Below are positions 15,795 to 24,364 of a stretch of DNA of 39,708 nucleotides, in pieces (the first letter of the stretch is position 1; each line of letters begins with the position of its first letter). Origin of the DNA: Firmicutes bacterium CAG:534 (GTDB lineage: Bacteria > Bacillota > Clostridia > Lachnospirales > Lachnospiraceae); NCBI GenBank assembly GCA_000436115.1, contig FR894563.1, positions 3,180 to 42,887 of the forward strand. The letters run 5' to 3'. Below the pieces are notes generated by a model. That model had not been told where the DNA came from. It saw only the letters and a program-made list of their open reading frames with translations, and ran no database searches. The position numbers were made by a program, and so were the translations under genes.

Positions 15795-17972
15795 TTATCC
15801 CTTCAATGCCACCACAACAAATTTCTTTTCTTCCCCGGCTATTTCAAGCCCATTTTCAAGCTTCTCCGCCACGGAAGCTTCATACTCGCCGGATTCTAAC
15901 ATGGCTTTTGCAAAGTCAGCACGGATGCATAAATATTCTGATCCGTAGTAGGTCGATGCGATCTCCTCCCAGGTGTTTTCCGGCCGGATCGTTCCCTCTA
16001 TCACATCAGGACGATACCAGGAAGATCTGAAATCGATATCATTAAATATGATCACCGATTTCTGTGGGATTTCTTCATAGTCACTATCCCATTTTTCCGC
16101 AAGCTTTTCATAGTAGCACTCTTCCGTTTCCCGCAGCTGTCCTGCCTCGGATATCAGGCAGACCCCTGCCAGAATTGCTGCAAACGCCGCAAAGCGCCGG
16201 AGTCCCTTCTTTCCTTTCATTCCCGGCAATACCAGCTCTATCAGCGAAAGGCACAGCAAAAAGCTGGCCGGCTCGAAAAAGCGAAAATAAAAGCTGTCCA
16301 TGGAGGAAAAATAACGGATCACAATAAAGATCCCGTAATATGCCGCCGCTAAAATTGCAAACACACCTGCTCTGGACTTCAAACGGCATTTCCGGTACAG
16401 AAGGCTCCCAATCAAAACCAGGATTGCCACTACGATCAGCACCTTCAGTTCATAGGAAAGCTGTTCCACAAATTCCGGGATCTGAATGGAAAACACATTG
16501 CAGACTTCTGTCAGCAGGCTTTCGATCAGATCATTTGTGAGTTTCTCATAATCATCCCACCACATGGTTCTGCTGACCCCGGACGCCATTCCGTTCATCC
16601 GCTTATTCCACAGAAGATACGCCATGCTGACGCCTCCGGATAAAAGCCCTGCCCCCGCCATGGAAAAAGCCTTGATCAGGATGTTCTTTTCCCTTTTTCT
16701 GTAATACTGCCAAAGCAGATACAGGATCAGGCAGCCTGTCACGATCCAGATATAAATTCCAAAATATCTTGTGAGGAAAACAAAGGTACCTGACGCACAC
16801 AGGAACACATAATCTCCCCACTTTGGCTGTTCCCTGTTCCAAATTCTTGACAGCGCCAGGCCAAAGCAAAGCAAAAACAGCATAAAGGGAACCTCGCTCC
16901 AGGTATAATCACACAGGGCAAGGAAGCCGATATTGGTCAGGCAAAGTCCATAGATCCAGGCATCCTTTTGGTACGCCAGCCGCAAAACAAGCAGCAAAAG
17001 CCCTACCAGCACCATGGTTAAAAACTTGGATGCCAGATAAGCATTGGCTCCGGTCAGAAGCATCATCCCTGCAATGAGCGCAGGGTATACGATCGGCCAG
17101 TTGGCAAACCAGCTTTCATATCCCGAAAGTCCATCATAGGAAAAGCCCTGTCCCTTGGAAAGCGCCACTGCCTCCCGCAGATACCCGGCCGAATCTGCGG
17201 AAATATACACGCCCTTCTGATAAGCCCTTACATAGATCCCCAGGCAGATCATCCCAAATAAAAGAAGCAGAAACAGATCGTTTCCAAACCGTTCCAGAAA
17301 GCTTTTAAGGGGAAGCCTGCGAAATGCTGTAAGCATCCTTTCCTTTCCGATCCACAAAAGACACAGAAGAAAAAGCGCTGCGGCCACACAGACCGGAACA
17401 GAATAGTAGAAAATATCGCCATAGGTGATCTTCTTTTCCGTCAGCACATGTACCCCAAGAGAGATTTCACTCTCTGCCATCTGCCCCCGCTTGCTGACCT
17501 GCATATGAAAGGGAAGCTTATCGCTTCCTCCTTCCGGTACCTGCATAAAATAGGGCTCGCCGCCCTCCGGCAGGATCGTTAGCTGATAGGTCTTACCGGT
17601 CTGCAAAAACAGATCACAGGACAGGGAAAACCACTTCCCCGGAGAAATACTTTCTATGGGAACGCCCTCATTCAAAAGAAGGTTTCCTTCCTGATCCAAA
17701 AGAGAGATCTGTACAGTTCCCCGGTTTTCCTCTGAAATATTCACCATAAAAAGCTCCAGGCTGCTGATCCGCATATCCTGCAGGGCTTTCAGGGAAACCT
17801 CAAGAGGAACGCCCTCCTCACATTCTACATAAACCGGATCTGTCACGATCTCCGGCAGATATTCTATCGTCTCATACCCATTTTGTGCAGGATGCTTCAA
17901 AATAAACATAGCTGCCGCAAATGCCAAAAGAAGTCCCAAACTAAGTATGATCTTTTTCATAAGCTGTTTCAC
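15795..17972 (-). CDS. Large GT-C membrane glycosyltransferase with an N-terminal outer domain
   Basis: This polytopic protein of about 725 residues has an unusual front end. A first membrane helix is followed by some 160 residues of beta-rich outer domain (SLKALQDMRISSLELFMV, then repeated short strands) before the remaining helices start near residue 200. The GT-C acidic loop follows in YISADSAGYLREAV (Asp269 in the longer numbering), as does the later YFGIYIW-type helix region. A soluble tail ends KKFVVVALKG. The family uses polyprenyl-phosphate sugars outside the membrane; the front domain could bind the acceptor glycan. The frame opens with TTG at 17999, overlapping the previous stop. 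I prefer the GTG at 17972, which lies behind an AGGGA-type site. It is the last gene of a six-gene operon holding amino-sugar and flavoprotein genes. Confidence 0.78.
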   Translation of the reverse strand: MKQLMKKIILSLGLLLAFAAAMFILKHPAQNGYETIEYLPEIVTDPVYVECEEGVPLEVSLKALQDMRISSLELFMVNISEENRGTVQISLLDQEGNLLLNEGVPIESISPGKWFSLSCDLFLQTGKTYQLTILPEGGEPYFMQVPEGGSDKLPFHMQVSKRGQMAESEISLGVHVLTEKKITYGDIFYYSVPVCVAAALFLLCLLWIGKERMLTAFRRLPLKSFLERFGNDLFLLLLFGMICLGIYVRAYQKGVYISADSAGYLREAVALSKGQGFSYDGLSGYESWFANWPIVYPALIAGMMLLTGANAYLASKFLTMVLVGLLLLVLRLAYQKDAWIYGLCLTNIGFLALCDYTWSEVPFMLFLLCFGLALSRIWNREQPKWGDYVFLCASGTFVFLTRYFGIYIWIVTGCLILYLLWQYYRKREKNILIKAFSMAGAGLLSGGVSMAYLLWNKRMNGMASGVSRTMWWDDYEKLTNDLIESLLTEVCNVFSIQIPEFVEQLSYELKVLIVVAILVLIGSLLYRKCRLKSRAGVFAILAAAYYGIFIVIRYFSSMDSFYFRFFEPASFLLCLSLIELVLPGMKGKKGLRRFAAFAAILAGVCLISEAGQLRETEECYYEKLAEKWDSDYEEIPQKSVIIFNDIDFRSSWYRPDVIEGTIRPENTWEEIASTYYGSEYLCIRADFAKAMLESGEYEASVAEKLENGLEIAGEEKKFVVVALKG

Positions 17973-17995
17973 TGTCTCTTTTCCCTCACGTCCTG

Positions 17996-19210
17996 TCAAA
18001 GTCTGTCTGCAAGCTCCATTGCCTTTTCCACTACCAGGTCGGAATTATAGTGCGAATGCTCCCCCCATCGTCCCAGTCCGTAGACCCCTTCCTTTTCACA
18101 GAAGGAAAGGAGTTTCTTCATCAACTCAGGTTTTCCAATGGTATTCAAAGGATACGCATATTCGTTTTCATAGCAAAAGGTCTGTTCCTGATCCGAATAA
18201 AGGCCTGTCCTTTCCACTCTGGTTTCCAGCCAGTATCCCCGGCTGCCCTCCAGAAAATTATGTCTTACCAGGATCCGATGATAGGGCTTTGCAGGATCCG
18301 GCTCATAGATCCACTGGGCTTTGGTATCCAGCCTTCCGGGAACATATCTGGTCTCAATACTGCTTGACCGCAGGCTCTTTACCGCCTCCTGCATTTCTGT
18401 GGGAAGACCCTTTAATTCTTTCAGGCAGATCCAGGGAATGGTGGTAATGATCCGTTCCCCTTCCAGTTCTTCTCCCGAGTGCAAAGTAACCTTTTTATTT
18501 TGTATATCCAGCTTTGACACCTGTTCTCCGCAGCGGATATGGATTCCCAGAGATTCTGCAATCCTCAGCCAGACTTCTCCATAGCCATAGCGCTTTGGAT
18601 AATAAAACCTTGCATGTCCCGGCTGTTTCCCGTAAGGCTTCTTAAGGAGACAGGAACGCAGGATATCCTCAAAGCTTACATCCGGCAGTTTTTCCAGCCA
18701 GTAGGTTCCCAGCTCATCCAGCTCCTTTGCAAACATCTTTTGATTATAGGGCAGCATGTAATCCTGTGCGATCCGCTCTCCCAGCTTCCAGGTGATCCAT
18801 TCCGTAAACCGCTCCGGCATGGGCTGTCCGCTGTTGCAGCCCGCCCTGGCAATAGACGCCAGGTAAGAAACCTGCTCGTCTAAGGGCAGCTGCCAGATGT
18901 TGGCCTCAAGGGGATGGCTGATATAGCAGTCTCCCATGGCAATCCTGCTGTCCCTCTCAAATTCCTTCCATTCCTCCCTTGGCAGATAACGAAACAAAAA
19001 TTCATCTACCTTAGGTCTTCTGACATCCAGGAAATGTCCTCCTCCGATATCAAAGGGGCTTCCGTCAACTGTCACAGAGCGGCAAAGGCCTCCGGCCTCA
19101 TCTTCCTTCTCCACAACCAGAAAAGAAGTTTCTCCTCTTTCCAGCAGCATGGCTCCCATGGTAAGTTCCGCAGGGCCGCCGCCTAAAATCAAATACTTTA
19201 CCTTAGCCAT
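17996..19210 (-). CDS. UDP-galactopyranose mutase-like flavoprotein with altered FAD motif
   Basis: This 404-residue FAD enzyme resembles UDP-galactopyranose mutases. It has an N-terminal Rossmann strand, AGGLCRSVTVDGSPFDIGGGHFL (38-60), and the C-terminal closing signature GLGRWGEHSHYNSDL. The first motif reads GGGPAEL (10-16), so the third glycine of GxGxxG is replaced by Glu15 (codon GAA, one base from GGA). This could weaken FAD binding, or it may be a natural variant or a sequence error. Length fits UGM. It would act on a nucleotide or lipid-linked sugar in the cytoplasm. It overlaps the aminotransferase gene by 8 nt and the following GT-C frame by a few bases, which places it firmly in the amino-sugar operon. 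Confidence 0.75.
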   Translation of the reverse strand: MAKVKYLILGGGPAELTMGAMLLERGETSFLVVEKEDEAGGLCRSVTVDGSPFDIGGGHFLDVRRPKVDEFLFRYLPREEWKEFERDSRIAMGDCYISHPLEANIWQLPLDEQVSYLASIARAGCNSGQPMPERFTEWITWKLGERIAQDYMLPYNQKMFAKELDELGTYWLEKLPDVSFEDILRSCLLKKPYGKQPGHARFYYPKRYGYGEVWLRIAESLGIHIRCGEQVSKLDIQNKKVTLHSGEELEGERIITTIPWICLKELKGLPTEMQEAVKSLRSSSIETRYVPGRLDTKAQWIYEPDPAKPYHRILVRHNFLEGSRGYWLETRVERTGLYSDQEQTFCYENEYAYPLNTIGKPELMKKLLSFCEKEGVYGLGRWGEHSHYNSDLVVEKAMELADRL

Positions 19211-20315
19211 TGATCCTATTTCCTTTATAGGTATTGCATGCCTGTATCACCATTTCCACTTCCTGCTCTGTCATCTCCGGGAAAAGCGGAAGGGTCACGC
19301 AATGGCTTGCCAGGTATTCTGCATTGGGGCAGTCTCCCTTCTGATAGCCAAGCTTTGCATAAGCCTTCTGTAAATGACAGGGAACCGGATAATGCCTGTT
19401 ACATTCGATCTCTTTTTTCTCCATATAAGAAATAAAGTCCCCCGGATCCTCCACCGTGATCTCAAACAGATGAAAAACAGGATCTGTGTTTTCCGGATGC
19501 GCCTGCATGGTAAGTAACGGATTTGTAATCCTTGCCAGGTAGGTTCTGCCAATCTGCCGTCTTTTTTCGGTCCATTCCGGCAAAAACTGCAGGCTTACAG
19601 ACAGCACTGCTCCCTGGATCCCCTCCAGGCGGTAATTATAGCCTACCATATCATGATAATAGCGCACCTGGCACCCCTGGTTTTTTATGGTTGTGATCAG
19701 GTCATGGTATTTCTGCTCCTTGCAGGTTACACTGCCGCCTTCTCCAAAGGCATACAGATTTTTGCCCGGATAAAAGCTGAAGCATCCCAGCTCTCCCAGG
19801 CTTCCTACCATTTTCCCTTCGTATCCGGCCCCATGGGCCTGTGCGCAGTCCTCCACCACAAACAGGCCGTGCCTGTCTGCAATCTCCTTCACCCGGTTAA
19901 ACTCAAAGGGCTGCCCGTACAGATGAACCCCGATGATGGCTTTTGTTTTCTCCGTGATTTTTTCCTCGATCTTATCAGGATCGATCTCCCATGTATCTGA
20001 TGTGCAATCTACAAATACCGGCGTTGCTCCGGCATAAGTTACTCCCCATGCAGTGGCGATATAGGTATTGGCAGGAACGATCACCTCATCCCCCTCTCCG
20101 ATCCCCAGCGCAAGCATGGCGCAGTGCAGTGCACTGGTTCCGTTGTTTACTCCGTTTGCATAGGGAACTCCTACAAACTGCGCAAACTGTCTGTCGAACC
20201 GATCCGCAAAGGCTCCGCCGGAAAAGGCCGTCTGCTCGCACACCTCCTGAATTGCCTTCTGATATTCTGCCTGGTGCTTTTTGTAATCTCTGGTCAGATC
20301 AATTCTTTTTAACAT
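19203..20315 (-). CDS. DegT/DnrJ/EryC1/StrS-family sugar aminotransferase
   Basis: This 370-residue PLP enzyme of the sugar aminotransferase family adds an amino group to a keto-sugar. Landmarks are the phosphate-cup region NGTSALHCAM (58-67), VVEDCAQAHGA with Asp156 contacting the PLP ring, and SFYPGKNLYAFGEGG with the Schiff-base Lys185. Length is normal. Its start overlaps the upstream glycosyltransferase by 17 nt and is preceded by AGGAGG inside that gene, so translation is coupled. The 3- or 4-keto-sugar it needs is usually made by a dehydratase or dehydrogenase. None of the usual dehydratases is in the window, whereas two flavoproteins share the operon and could supply the keto group. 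The amino sugar is therefore predicted but its identity is open. Confidence 0.92.
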   Translation of the reverse strand: MLKRIDLTRDYKKHQAEYQKAIQEVCEQTAFSGGAFADRFDRQFAQFVGVPYANGVNNGTSALHCAMLALGIGEGDEVIVPANTYIATAWGVTYAGATPVFVDCTSDTWEIDPDKIEEKITEKTKAIIGVHLYGQPFEFNRVKEIADRHGLFVVEDCAQAHGAGYEGKMVGSLGELGCFSFYPGKNLYAFGEGGSVTCKEQKYHDLITTIKNQGCQVRYYHDMVGYNYRLEGIQGAVLSVSLQFLPEWTEKRRQIGRTYLARITNPLLTMQAHPENTDPVFHLFEITVEDPGDFISYMEKKEIECNRHYPVPCHLQKAYAKLGYQKGDCPNAEYLASHCVTLPLFPEMTEQEVEMVIQACNTYKGNRING

Positions 20316-21054
20316 TTTCCTTTTCCTCCTGTCTGAATGCCTTCTTTAATTTCCGCATCTGGATCAGATAATTCCAAATGGTCTTAAAAACCTTTACTGT
20401 GGTATTATAATCCTCCTGCCATTCCACCGGCATGTCATAGATCACCATTCCCATCCTCTCTGCCCGAAGCAGAAATTCTATGGTATAAAACCAGCCGTTA
20501 TCATCGCTGCATACCTTCAAAAGCTGCTCTGCCGCTTCCTTTCTGAGGAACGTAAAGCCACAGACAGCATCTGTTGCTTTCATATGGAAAAAGAACTTTA
20601 ACAGAAAAACCAGCCCCATAGAAGTGATCTTCCGGTACCATTTTCTTCCTTTCGTATCGGACTGTTTGCTGAAACGGCTTCCGTTCACATACTGAAGCTT
20701 CTGGTTTTCCTGAAACAGCTTAATGGTCTCTCCCAGATACTTAATATCTGTGGACAGGTCAATGTCCATGTACCCTACAAGGGCGCACCGGTTCAGCTCG
20801 ATCCCTTTACGGAACGCTACTCCCACACCCCTTTGTCCCACTCTGACATAGGTAACCTCCGGGTAGGTCTTCTCCAGTCTCTGCCCGATCTGCGGCGTTT
20901 CATCCTCCGAGCCATTATCCAGGATCGTAAGCTCGTAGGGGATCGTCACATGCTCCCTTAAATACGCCATGGTCCTGTCAATGCCGCTTTCCAGGCGCAG
21001 ACGCTCATTCAAAACAGGAAATAAAATATTGATGGATAATCTTTCGTCCGCCAC
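20299..21054 (-). CDS. GT2 glycosyltransferase, dolichyl-phosphate-mannose-synthase-like
   Basis: This 251-residue GT-A glycosyltransferase resembles dolichyl-phosphate mannose/glucose synthases. It has INILFPVLNER at the N-terminus, TILDNGSEDET (43-53) for nucleotide contact, and the metal-binding YMDIDLSTD with Asp97 and Asp99. It ends in a basic helical tail without membrane helices. Such enzymes put a sugar from a nucleotide donor onto polyprenyl phosphate, the donor form needed by the many GT-C proteins here. It follows the previous GT2 gene by 15 nt and overlaps the aminotransferase by 17 nt. The sugar is unknown. A plain transferase adding to a growing lipid-linked glycan is the main alternative. 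Confidence 0.85.
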   Translation of the reverse strand: MADERLSINILFPVLNERLRLESGIDRTMAYLREHVTIPYELTILDNGSEDETPQIGQRLEKTYPEVTYVRVGQRGVGVAFRKGIELNRCALVGYMDIDLSTDIKYLGETIKLFQENQKLQYVNGSRFSKQSDTKGRKWYRKITSMGLVFLLKFFFHMKATDAVCGFTFLRKEAAEQLLKVCSDDNGWFYTIEFLLRAERMGMVIYDMPVEWQEDYNTTVKVFKTIWNYLIQMRKLKKAFRQEEKENVKKN

Positions 21055-21069
21055 GCTATCACACTCCTT

Positions 21070-22056
21070 TTACTGTCTGACGATCTTTTCAATATCTGCC
21101 ACCAGATACCTTTGCTGGCGGAAGATCAGATTTAAGAGAACCGACAGGTACTTTAATATGATCGTCAGAAGTGCAAATACTCCAAAAAATCCCAGCGCCA
21201 GAAATCCCATGGTAGACATCCAGCCCTCTACCGGCTGGTAGGAGCTGATGGCGTCATGGATAATATAAATCCCGACCAGAATAGTTGCCAGAAGAAAGCA
21301 CCCGGATAAAACCGCAGAGATTTTTTCCAGTGCATTGGTAAAATAGACAAAGGAATCAAATGCAAGGTTCGCTCTTTCTTCGGTCTGCTTTTTCCACTTC
21401 CCCTTGTTCTCCGCTCCCTTTCCGGCGTAGGTTATTCTCTTTGCTCCCAGGCCGCAGTTCATATACACAGCCTTCCGGTAGGGAATGTACTGTCCCATAG
21501 ACTTGATCCTGTTGATCGCCCTCCTGGAGATCAGCCTGAAGGTTTCCGGCCCGATCTTTCCCGCTCCCCTGCTTGTCCTATTGTAAAAGAAGTAAAACAG
21601 TCTGGAGGTCAGTCTCTGGGAGCCTTCCCTTCCTGCCGCCACAATATCATTTCCCTCCAGCAGAAGTCTATACACTTCCAGGATCAGCTCCGGATCATAA
21701 TCCACAGTCAGATCATCAAATTCATATACAAAATCTCCGATAGCAATATCCCGTCCTGCATTCATGCCGCTTTCCAGTCCCTGAAAAAAGCTCATATGCA
21801 CCACGCTTACCATAGCGCTCAGCTTCCTGTCCTCCACATAGCCTTTCAAAAGCTCCATGGTTTCGTCCGTACAGGCATCATCCACACAGACAAGCTCAAA
21901 CTGCTCAAATCCCTTTTCAAAAACAGGAAGTACCTGATCCAGAAAAGGAAGCAGCAGCCCCCCGTTATTATGTAAATAGATCACCAGCGAAACAAATTTT
22001 TTTTCTGTCTTAAATTCCATCATTTTCCCCCACTTGTCAGCATTTATGGCTTTCAT
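21070..22056 (-). CDS. GT2 glycosyltransferase with two C-terminal membrane helices
   Basis: This 328-residue membrane-attached GT2 resembles GtrB/ArnC-type polyprenyl-phosphate glycosyltransferases. The catalytic part has VCVDDACTDET (57-67) and an acidic YEFDDLTVDYD (111-121) in place of the usual DxD. Two membrane helices follow near 243-265 and 280-310, and a basic tail ends the protein. This layout fits transfer of a sugar to polyprenyl phosphate at the inner face. It begins 5 nt after the flavoprotein gene. The first ATG at 22056 has only a weak site, while ATG at 22020 lies behind GTGGGGG, so the true start may be 12 codons later. No GtrA-type flippase gene accompanies it. Confidence 0.83.
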   Translation of the reverse strand: MKAINADKWGKMMEFKTEKKFVSLVIYLHNNGGLLLPFLDQVLPVFEKGFEQFELVCVDDACTDETMELLKGYVEDRKLSAMVSVVHMSFFQGLESGMNAGRDIAIGDFVYEFDDLTVDYDPELILEVYRLLLEGNDIVAAGREGSQRLTSRLFYFFYNRTSRGAGKIGPETFRLISRRAINRIKSMGQYIPYRKAVYMNCGLGAKRITYAGKGAENKGKWKKQTEERANLAFDSFVYFTNALEKISAVLSGCFLLATILVGIYIIHDAISSYQPVEGWMSTMGFLALGFFGVFALLTIILKYLSVLLNLIFRQQRYLVADIEKIVRQ

Positions 22057-22061
22057 CTTTT

Positions 22062-23189
22062 TCAGGATAAATAGGCATCCAGGTCATAAACCGTATTGAT
22101 CTTTCCGGACAGTACACTGATAAAGGTCGGTTCCTTTGACAGTACCTTAATGGCCGTCGGTCTGGAATCGTCCACCTCGGAGCTTTTTAAGATCGGCTTC
22201 ATGGAATACAGAGACTGCACATAGGTATATCCATATTCCTCTTTTAAATACTTGTTTGCCAGATGGGACATATAGGGCCAGGCCGTCTGCGGCTTATGGG
22301 AACAGCTGCTGCAGTTTTCAAGCTGCTTTTCACTGCACCCGGTTCCTTTCTGGCAGGAAAAAACAGGCTCCTTTTCATAACAGGTCACATGAGGCGTAAA
22401 GGTAACTGCCGTCAGGGAATGCAGCCCCGTCCTTCCAAAGGGCATGATGGAAAAGAACGGGCCGTCCATTACGGTAAGTCCGGTACCCTGCAACTTTTCA
22501 CAGGGTTTGCAGAGAATGATCTCGCAAAGCTCATACTTGATCCCAAAGAATTCTTTCTCTGCGTCCTTCAGCTTATCCAAGATCTGATTTACCGATGCGT
22601 AGGTGGCATTCAGGATAAAAGGCGCACAAAAGCTCCTTCCATCCATAAGTCTTACTTCGTATACCTCCTGCTGCTTCCGTATATAGTCGATCCTGGCATG
22701 AAAAAGAAGCTCCACCTCTTTTTCCAGTCTCTTTTCATAATATGCCGCCAGAATTTTGGCGTCATAAGTATATTCTTCCGTAAGAAAGGCCCCGTCACAC
22801 ATTCCGGGACGGAAATACTTGGACGGAGCGATCTCCTCACAACGGATCCCTGCAGCCTTGCAGAATTCCTGGAACTGCTCCGCATTTGTCCAGGAAAACT
22901 TCTCAGACGTAGCGTAAACCTGGTCAAATTTATTATGAATGCAAAACGAAAAATCCTCATTGAAACGCCGGAAATAACCTGCAGATTTTACTGCCGTTGT
23001 CAGGCTTCTGGGATAATGATATCCCATATGGACCCTTGCCTGATTAATGTAGGTTGCGCGCATAAAGGGTGCGCCGTCATATTCCAGAACCAGCACCTTC
23101 TCCCCCTTCTGCCTGCAAAAATCCGCAGCATACAGTCCGTACAAGCCAGCGCCGATGATGATCTTATCGTAACAGTCTCTCATTGTCAC
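22062..23189 (-). CDS. FAD-dependent oxidoreductase, D-amino-acid-oxidase fold, with a cysteine cluster
   Basis: This 375-residue flavoprotein has the FAD motif IIGAGLYGLYAADF (11-24) and a GGxx-poor, DAO-like body. Its NATYASVNQIL and late SGKINTVYDL stretches suit the FAD-binding fold. A distinctive insertion holds five cysteines (Cys270, 279, 285, 293, 296) that could bind a metal or an iron-sulfur cluster. As first gene of the amino-sugar operon it may oxidise a sugar hydroxyl to the ketone that the aminotransferase needs, but that is inference. The start is probably GTG at 23189 with AGAGG 5 nt upstream; ATG at 23183 is the alternative. No signal peptide is visible. It is not close to UDP-galactopyranose mutase. 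Confidence 0.7.
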   Translation of the reverse strand: MTMRDCYDKIIIGAGLYGLYAADFCRQKGEKVLVLEYDGAPFMRATYINQARVHMGYHYPRSLTTAVKSAGYFRRFNEDFSFCIHNKFDQVYATSEKFSWTNAEQFQEFCKAAGIRCEEIAPSKYFRPGMCDGAFLTEEYTYDAKILAAYYEKRLEKEVELLFHARIDYIRKQQEVYEVRLMDGRSFCAPFILNATYASVNQILDKLKDAEKEFFGIKYELCEIILCKPCEKLQGTGLTVMDGPFFSIMPFGRTGLHSLTAVTFTPHVTCYEKEPVFSCQKGTGCSEKQLENCSSCSHKPQTAWPYMSHLANKYLKEEYGYTYVQSLYSMKPILKSSEVDDSRPTAIKVLSKEPTFISVLSGKINTVYDLDAYLS

Positions 23190-23227
23190 TTTTACCTCTG
23201 TTTTCTCTTTTACACACTGCTTTGTTT

Positions 23228-23256
23228 AGTTTATCACGATTTTTCTGTTCCTACAA
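23228..23256 (-). promoter_or_regulatory. Promoter of the six-gene operon 23189-15795
   Basis: On the minus strand TTGTAG (23256-23251) and TAAACT (23233-23228) are 17 nt apart, leaving a leader of about 35 nt before the start codon. The boxes are fair rather than perfect. Confidence 0.6.
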
Positions 23257-23259
23257 CCT

Positions 23260-23287
23260 TTGCTTCCGCCCCCGTTTATGTTATTAT
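23260..23287 (+). promoter_or_regulatory. Possible promoter of the SGNH/MBOAT pair at 23333
   Basis: TTGCTT at 23260-23265 and TATTAT at 23282-23287 are 16 nt apart, about 45 nt ahead of the ATG. The match is weak; it is listed because this divergent gap must hold a start point for the pair. Confidence 0.4.
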
Positions 23288-23332
23288 AGGAAACGTAGTT
23301 TTACAGATTTTTAAAGGGAGAAGTACGTTTAC

Positions 23333-24364
23333 ATGAAATGGTTATTTAAGGCTGTCGCCGCCGGGATCCTGTCCCTGGCGATCCTATCGGCCTTCAATCT
23401 GATTTATTCCTTTTCCGGCATTCATATTGCAAACCCCTCCGGCGCTACCGATTATACCTGGCAGTCCGGGCAGCCCAAATCCAATATGACAGAGGGCTTT
23501 TCCTGGCTTCTTATGGATGAAAACGGGTTTCGTAACAAAAAAGTACCCTCAAAGTCTTCCGTCAATATTCTGATGATGGGAAGCTCCCACATGGAGGCTC
23601 TGAACGTTTCCAAAGAGGAAGACTGTACCTCTCTTCTCTCAGAGGCTCTGCCGGAGATGAGCGTCTATAATATTGGAATGTCAGGCCACACTCTGTACCG
23701 CTGTGTTGATAATGCAGAAGCCGCCTGCGAGGTATACTCCCCTTCGGACTTTCTGATCCTGGAAACAGACGCCGTCGCTTTAAGCGAAGAGGAAATGTCA
23801 CTTGTTCTTTCCGGCAATGCCGCCGCTATTCCTTCCTATGATTCCGGCCTGCTTTTCTACCTTCAGAAGATTCCGGCTATCAAATGGATCTATAAGCAGT
23901 GCACAGACTGGATCTCCCTATCCAAAAAGGTAACAGCTTCCCCCTTAGACTCTTTGGAAGACTCCTTCCCGGAAGAAACCGCAAACACCACAACACTTAG
24001 TTCCGAGTACCAAGATACCCTTTCCTCCTTTTTGGGAAAGCTTCAGGAAGCTACCGGTAAGACGGGCTGTCAGACAGTCATTTTCTACCATCCGCCTGCC
24101 AGCGCTGCTCCCTCAGGCGAGATCCTATTTTCCACCGATCCGGTTTACCTGAAGGCCTTTGCAGATGCCTGCGCTATGCAAGACATTCTCTTTCTTGATA
24201 TGACGGAGGATTTTGCCTCTCTTTATCAGGAGCAGCACCTTTTTGCCCACGGCTTTTCCAACACAGCCGTAGGTTCAGGCCATTTGAACAGATATGGGCA
24301 TGAACTGATTGCCCGCAGGCTTTTTGAAATCATTCAAAATGTACAAAAGGAGTCCTTACAATGA
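23333..24364 (+). CDS. Membrane-anchored SGNH-like partner of the second MBOAT
   Basis: This 343-residue protein has an N-terminal helix (about 6-28) and an outer SGNH-like domain. Block I is MMGSSHMEA with Ser85 as likely nucleophile, block II is YNIGMSGHTL, and the last block is GSGHLNRYGHE with His317. In standard SGNH enzymes the residue three before that His is the catalytic Asp; here it is Gly314, so the triad is incomplete or uses another acid. It overlaps the MBOAT gene by an ATGA junction, so the pair is translated together and probably works as one acyltransferase system on an exported glycan. It shares little obvious sequence with the SGNH partner at 6883, so the two pairs likely have different substrates or positions. 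Confidence 0.78.
   Translation: MKWLFKAVAAGILSLAILSAFNLIYSFSGIHIANPSGATDYTWQSGQPKSNMTEGFSWLLMDENGFRNKKVPSKSSVNILMMGSSHMEALNVSKEEDCTSLLSEALPEMSVYNIGMSGHTLYRCVDNAEAACEVYSPSDFLILETDAVALSEEEMSLVLSGNAAAIPSYDSGLLFYLQKIPAIKWIYKQCTDWISLSKKVTASPLDSLEDSFPEETANTTTLSSEYQDTLSSFLGKLQEATGKTGCQTVIFYHPPASAAPSGEILFSTDPVYLKAFADACAMQDILFLDMTEDFASLYQEQHLFAHGFSNTAVGSGHLNRYGHELIARRLFEIIQNVQKESLQ

Noticed and set aside
22263..23336. 357-codon open frame on the plus strand
   Set aside because: It is antisense to the FAD oxidoreductase at 22062-23189, which has clear flavoprotein motifs; the frame's translation shows no family pattern.
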